From: CAKSKB01 sp034186235
GTDB lineage: Bacteria > Bacillota > Clostridia > HGM11514
DNA length: 9,519 nt
NCBI GenBank assembly: GCA_034186235.1
Contig: JAXGBA010000086.1
Location: 1-9,519, forward strand
Direction of reading: 5' to 3'
Shown here: positions 6,170-9,519 of the stretch, in pieces
How the letters are laid out: each line of letters begins with the position of its first letter
Position numbering within the stretch: position 1 is the stretch's first letter
Notes under the pieces: model-generated
The model's input: the letters and a program-made list of their open reading frames with translations, nothing else
Told to the model about the DNA's origin: nothing
The model's database searches: none
Program-made: the position numbers and the translations under genes

Positions 6170-8251
6170 CTATTTAATAAGACCGATTGTTTTGAGCGGC
6201 GGAATCTCTATGCTGCCGCTTATGGGTTCATTTGATATTTTTTCGTTTGTAAAGCTGCTTTTAAAGCTTTCGGAAAGTATTGCTTTCTGCGGCTTTCTTG
6301 TGTGGTTAACAAGTATAACGGCGGTTTCGCCCTCAAAGCTCCAGCACGAGGAGAAGACCGACGGATATGTAATCTTTTTGCCGTCTTTTCCGGTGAGTGT
6401 GACAGTTTCAAGCACTTTTACGGTTGATTTTTCCATTCTGCCGTAGAGAAGGAACTTTTTCGCAGCGCCCCTCCGCATTGCACAAAGTTCTTTGAGAAAA
6501 GCCTTTGTTTCGGCTTGGGAAGGTCCGGGTTCTATCCATGACGAACCCCAGTTGAAGTGGATTTCTCCGCCGCTTTTAAGCACGACCGTCAGCATATTGC
6601 CTGCCGCAAAAGAATAGGCAAGCCTTAAATTCAGGGATTCGGGATTTTGGCTTCCCGGGAATTCCGTATTGAAAATGCACTGATTTCCCATAAAGTTCAT
6701 GCTGTATTCGTGGAAAACATATTCAAATGCCGGAACGCTCTTTCCTTCCGAAAATCCCGTAAACGGGGCGAGCGACATTGGCCACTCAAACCTCAAATCG
6801 TTTGTTCGGAGTTCCCCTATAAAGCAGTCGGACGGCGAGCTTTCCGCACCGATAAGGCAATTTGAGCCGCAGTCTTTCATCCTTTTTACAATGCCGCTAA
6901 ATATCTTTTTCATTTCGGTGTTTGACCACTCACCGTGAACCGGCTTATGCCCGTGCTTACTGCTGTAACAGGGGTCGGGCGCACCGCCGCAGTTCTGGTC
7001 GAAATATTGAAGATAATCTATGCCGCACTCGGCAATACGGTCCGTCTGCCCGTATGTGATATTTTTTGTTTCTTCACAAGCCGGGCACATATGATATCCC
7101 TCTCTTACCGAGCTCACGCAGGTTTCTTCATCCAGGCTGCCGTCCGGTTTTCTGCAAAGAATATCGTCAATGCCGTTTTCAAGGCGGTAATCCTTCATAT
7201 TATATTCGGGGCAGAACTTGCTTTGGTCGGTCCAGTTTATACCGCTTGCGTAAAGCCCGACATAATCCCCTCCGCCGTGCATTGCGGAAACAAACTCCGA
7301 AAGAGCCTTTTCGCCCCCGTACGGCGGCCATATAAACGGCGGACACCACGGCGCCGAGCCTTCCCAGTTTATTAGAAGAGCCATAACCGACGAGCCGATT
7401 TCTGATTTCAAATCATCAATGTATTTTTTGCCGTTTATATAAGGAAAGTATTCGTTAGCTCCGAAATAATCAACGCCGACAATGCTCCTTACCGGGTAGA
7501 TCACAAAAAGCGGAGTATCATCGCACCATTTAGGAAGATCGGTTTCATCTTTCAGCTTTTTGGGAAGCGAAAAACCCGAATTTTCGGTGAAATCCCTGTA
7601 AAGCTCACAGGCATCACGCCAATCTCCGGCAAATTCCTTCAGTACGGAATAATTATCATTCTCGTATTTTTCGCCCGGGGCAACGGCTATAAAACTGTCC
7701 ATCACAAGCTCAATTCCGCCGTCTGCTGGTTTGCAGTCGATTTCCTTCGGGGTACAGGCTTCGTCCTCGCACGCATAATATATTCCGCCGTTTTCGTCAT
7801 AATAACTTAAAAACTGCATATTTATAAGCCCGGGGTACAGCTTGGGGTCAGCCTTGCCTTCTTCGGCAAGCTTTTCACACAAAAAACCTTCGCAGTAGGG
7901 CAAAAACAGCCTTCCGCTGCCGCCATTTCCAACGAGGTCGTCTTTGATTTCAAGGCACGGATACCGAAGCTTTTCTATATACATATCCGTTCGGTTGTCA
8001 ACGGATATTCCGAATCTAACGGTTTTTCCGTCATGATGTATCTTGGTTTCGACCGTCATATTTTCAAAGTCAAACACCAGCTTCTCGCCGCTTCCCATTA
8101 TGCTTTTGCAATTTTTCGGACTGAGCGTTTTTCTTTCGCCGTCCTTCAAAAGCACAAGTGAAAAAAGCTCCTGCGGTGATTTGAGAAGTTCTTTATCAAA
8201 AATCTTAAGGCTTTCGGCAAAGCCTTGCTTACTGTTTACTGTTAGTTTCAT
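6170..8251 (-). CDS. DUF6259-like putative glycoside hydrolase, cytoplasmic
   Basis: 693 residues from the ATG at 8251, preferred because AAAGGA ends eight bases upstream. The ATG at 8260 abuts that site, and a longer version from 8380 would start at the T-run of a terminator. There is no signal peptide or membrane segment, so it is probably cytoplasmic. An N-terminal beta-sandwich region (about 1-205) is followed by WRDACELYRDF (211-221), a junction typical of clan-D-like and DUF6259 proteins. Next comes a probable (beta/alpha)8 barrel with INWEG (294-298), YVGLYASGINW (330-340), YLQYFDQ (413-419), HGH (433-435), GEWSN (440-444) and LIGAES (466-471). A C-terminal beta domain (about 600-693) ends the protein. 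D418 and E470 are candidate catalytic acids by position (inference). It has 24 cysteines, including CPAC 389-392, unusual for a hydrolase. A retaining alpha-glycosidase is plausible; substrate unknown. Confidence 0.9.
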   Translation of the reverse strand: MKLTVNSKQGFAESLKIFDKELLKSPQELFSLVLLKDGERKTLSPKNCKSIMGSGEKLVFDFENMTVETKIHHDGKTVRFGISVDNRTDMYIEKLRYPCLEIKDDLVGNGGSGRLFLPYCEGFLCEKLAEEGKADPKLYPGLINMQFLSYYDENGGIYYACEDEACTPKEIDCKPADGGIELVMDSFIAVAPGEKYENDNYSVLKEFAGDWRDACELYRDFTENSGFSLPKKLKDETDLPKWCDDTPLFVIYPVRSIVGVDYFGANEYFPYINGKKYIDDLKSEIGSSVMALLINWEGSAPWCPPFIWPPYGGEKALSEFVSAMHGGGDYVGLYASGINWTDQSKFCPEYNMKDYRLENGIDDILCRKPDGSLDEETCVSSVREGYHMCPACEETKNITYGQTDRIAECGIDYLQYFDQNCGGAPDPCYSSKHGHKPVHGEWSNTEMKKIFSGIVKRMKDCGSNCLIGAESSPSDCFIGELRTNDLRFEWPMSLAPFTGFSEGKSVPAFEYVFHEYSMNFMGNQCIFNTEFPGSQNPESLNLRLAYSFAAGNMLTVVLKSGGEIHFNWGSSWIEPGPSQAETKAFLKELCAMRRGAAKKFLLYGRMEKSTVKVLETVTLTGKDGKKITYPSVFSSCWSFEGETAVILVNHTRKPQKAILSESFKSSFTNEKISNEPISGSIEIPPLKTIGLIK

Positions 8252-8259
8252 CCGATTCA

Positions 8260-8265
8260 TCCTTT
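8260..8265 (-). promoter_or_regulatory. Ribosome binding site deciding the start of the DUF6259-like gene
   Basis: AAAGGA ends eight bases before the ATG at 8251. It overlaps the alternative in-frame ATG at 8260 (MNRMKL), which argues against that start. Confidence 0.75.
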
Positions 8266-8276
8266 GAGTATTTGTT

Positions 8277-8304
8277 ATTATAATTATAAAACAAAAATCC
8301 GCAA
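8277..8304 (-). promoter_or_regulatory. Probable sigma-A promoter of the DUF6259-like gene and downstream giant gene
   Basis: A perfect TATAAT at 8282-8277 follows a weak -35 TTGCGG (8304-8299) with a 16-base spacer. A second TATAAT (8288-8283) directly abuts the first. Transcription would begin near 8270, leaving a short leader of about 20 bases before the ATG. The weak -35 hints at activator dependence (inference). Confidence 0.5.
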
Positions 8305-8346
8305 AATAAAATATCGTATCACAACTCATTTTTTTGGCGTGATTGC

Positions 8347-8381
8347 TATGTTTGAAAATTAAAGTATCAAATTTAAACATA
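8347..8381. promoter_or_regulatory. Imperfect palindrome, possible operator
   Basis: TATGTTTGAA (8347-8356) is mirrored by TTTAAACATA (8372-8381). Nine of ten outer positions pair, and the remaining one is a G-T. It lies some 45-75 bases upstream of the -35. This position suits an activator or a repressor. The region is AT-rich, so chance occurrence is possible. Confidence 0.3.
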
Positions 8382-8413
8382 AAAAAAATCCCCGGCGGCC
8401 TGAGCCGTCGGGG
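8381..8413 (-). terminator. Rho-independent terminator of the upstream modular gene
   Basis: On the minus strand CCCCGACGGC, loop TCAG, GCCGCCGGGG forms a 10-bp stem with one A-C mismatch. It is followed by A and eight Ts. It begins 18 bases after the stop codon at 8432 and points in the direction of that gene. On the plus strand there is no T-run after the stem, so it is unidirectional. Confidence 0.92.
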
Positions 8414-8431
8414 CGGTTGTTAAAAGCTATA

Positions 8432-9519
8432 TTATTTTATTGTAACTGTCTGTTCGGTTCCGTATACAAATGTGCCGTCGGAAAGTTTGGCATAAGGCTT
8501 CATTGTGTAAGTGTCGTCTTTGAGCGCTGCACCAAAAGCACGGATACCGAATTTGCCGTTTTCGGGTACTGCAAATGCGGAAAGCGTGATTGCCATTCCG
8601 TCCTCGTTCGTGATAACATATCCGCATTCGGAGATTGTATATCCGTATCCGAAATCAACTGCCGCAAGCCCAATAATTGCTTTGTTTGTTTCTCCGCCGT
8701 AAGCGTAATCGGGTGTGAATGCGGGAGCATTTTCTGAAATTGACGGTTTTTGCAAAGTTTTTTCCGCAAATGTAACCTTCAATTCTTTTGCACCGTCAAT
8801 TGTGAGAACTGCGGTATCGGAAACGGGGATTGAAGCCCCGTCAAATTCGATTGATTTTGTTTCATAGCCCTCATCGGGGGTGAAGGTGAATGTTTTTTCG
8901 CCGGCTTCAACGGTGTTTGTGCCCGAAACGAGCGTTTCTTCCGTGCTGTCTGCCTTGGTGTAGGAAACCGTGCCGCTTCCGGTTTTTGTCAGGTTAACCG
9001 TATAATTTGCCGCCGCAACTTCCAGTTTTGCACCGCTTACCATTTTTTTGTTTGTATTGGAAACGGCAACTATGTAATATGAACCGCTCTTTGCGTCCTT
9101 TGCTGCCGTAACCGTCCCGTCCGAAGCCACTGTAATGCCGGAATCCTTAACAATCTCGGTTCTGTCAGCATTTGTAAGATAATACGTAACGTCCTGATCA
9201 AGACCGTCCGTTGTGCCGTTTTGATTTATAAGCCTTGTGGTGACATTTGTGGTTTCGCCCTGCATCAAAACGGGAGATTTAATCTCGGTTTCAATGTCAA
9301 TTGCGTTTACCTTTGCAATAAAGGGGTTTGAAACAATCATCTCCTCCATATCACCCGTCATTGTAGTGGGATAACCGAATGTGAGTGAATAGTTCGTGCC
9401 GAGGAGACTGTTATAATCATCGGGTATGGTAATTATACCCGCAAACTGCTTCCATTCGTCGGTAACCTCCATACCGTCTTCGCCGTAGGTGTCGGTAAAT
9501 GCGTTATAATCGTAGCCCG
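8432..9519 (-). CDS. C-terminal part of a second modular extracellular carbohydrate-binding protein (5' end outside window)
   Basis: The frame is open from the right edge (first whole codon at 9517) to TAA at 8434-8432, giving 361 visible residues. Counted from the edge, residues 1-66 are the end of a binding-like module (YNAFTDTYGEDGMEV, WKQFAGIITIP). Residues 67-168 are an Ig-like module (INQNGTTDGL, TYYLTNADRTEIV, SGSYYIVAV). Both match the units in the giant protein. Next comes an InlB-B/Flg_new-like repeat (VNLTKTGSGTVSYTKAD, FTFTPDEGYETKSIEFDG), then a terminal beta domain with GYVITNEDG, GKFGIRAFGAALK and VYGTEQTVTIK. There is no SLH repeat, sorting signal or dockerin at the end, so anchoring, if any, lies elsewhere. 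The catalytic part, if there is one, is upstream of the window. The ATG at 9472 is internal, not a start, because homology continues upstream of it. It is separated from the next gene by its own terminator. Confidence 0.93.
   Translation of the reverse strand, partial: GYDYNAFTDTYGEDGMEVTDEWKQFAGIITIPDDYNSLLGTNYSLTFGYPTTMTGDMEEMIVSNPFIAKVNAIDIETEIKSPVLMQGETTNVTTRLINQNGTTDGLDQDVTYYLTNADRTEIVKDSGITVASDGTVTAAKDAKSGSYYIVAVSNTNKKMVSGAKLEVAAANYTVNLTKTGSGTVSYTKADSTEETLVSGTNTVEAGEKTFTFTPDEGYETKSIEFDGASIPVSDTAVLTIDGAKELKVTFAEKTLQKPSISENAPAFTPDYAYGGETNKAIIGLAAVDFGYGYTISECGYVITNEDGMAITLSAFAVPENGKFGIRAFGAALKDDTYTMKPYAKLSDGTFVYGTEQTVTIK
9220..9519 (-). repeat. Binding+Ig unit C (partial third copy) in the upstream gene
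   Basis: This stretch holds the end of the binding-like module and the start of the Ig-like module. Bases 9442-9475 match 4536-4569 in unit B of the giant gene at 31 of 34 positions, including an identical 15-base block (9461-9475 and 4555-4569). The corresponding part of unit A is clearly more diverged. This points to fairly recent duplication or exchange between the two genes. Confidence 0.75.

Noticed and set aside
8252..8380. 43-residue N-terminal extension of the 693-residue protein (start at 8380, with an internal hydrophobic FCFIIIITN stretch that might look like a signal)
   Set aside because: The ATG lies at the T-run of the upstream terminator with no ribosome site, and the stretch covers the promoter TATAAT boxes. 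The start at 8251 has a well spaced AAAGGA.
8417..8737. 106-codon plus-strand open frame
   Set aside because: Antisense to the clearly coding end of the upstream modular gene, with no supporting motif.
9472..9472. ATG at 9472 as the start of the upstream modular gene
   Set aside because: Homology to the binding module (YNAFTDTYGEDG) continues in frame upstream to the window edge, and no signal peptide follows this ATG.
1..9519. CRISPR array, tRNA, rRNA, riboswitch, insertion sequence or prophage genes
   Set aside because: No regularly spaced short repeats, cloverleaf, transposase-like protein or terminal inverted repeats were seen on reading both strands. The only repeats are protein modules.

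Overview
The window looks like a piece of a carbohydrate-degradation locus from an anaerobic, Gram-positive-type gut or rumen Clostridia (Oscillospirales/Christensenellales-like). This is inferred from strong AAGGAG-type ribosome sites, a Gram-positive style signal peptide, moderate GC with AT-rich intergenic DNA, and large modular secreted proteins of a kind common in uncultured Clostridia. No rRNA, tRNA or housekeeping marker is present, so the taxonomy is tentative. All genes lie on the minus strand, so biological reading order runs from high to low coordinates.

Layout in transcription order. (1) 9519-8432 is the 3' end of a gene for a modular extracellular protein: the end of a carbohydrate-binding-like module, an Ig-like module, an InlB-B/Flg_new-like repeat and a C-terminal beta domain. 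A clear intrinsic terminator follows at 8413-8381. (2) 8380-8252 is an AT-rich intergenic region with an imperfect palindrome, a plausible sigma-A promoter and a good ribosome site. (3) 8251-6170 encodes a 693-residue, cysteine-rich protein without a signal peptide. It resembles DUF6259-type glycoside-hydrolase-like proteins. (4) After an 88-bp gap without a terminator, 6081-1 encodes a giant secreted protein. At least 2027 residues are visible and it continues beyond base 1.

The giant protein has, in order: a signal peptide, two tandem [carbohydrate-binding-like + Ig-like] units, a large right-handed parallel beta-helix of the DUF1565/GH141-like type, another Ig-like domain, a helical segment, a concanavalin-A-like beta-sandwich, a second helical segment, a beta domain, and a Gly/Pro/Thr linker that probably leads to a cell-wall anchor outside the window.

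The two secreted proteins share the same binding+Ig unit, and a short stretch is nearly identical at DNA level. Both therefore probably dock on the same polysaccharide. A reasonable model (inference) is that the surface beta-helix protein binds and cuts the polymer and the intracellular protein processes an imported product. No transporter or regulator is visible. I found no CRISPR array, RNA gene, insertion sequence or phage gene.
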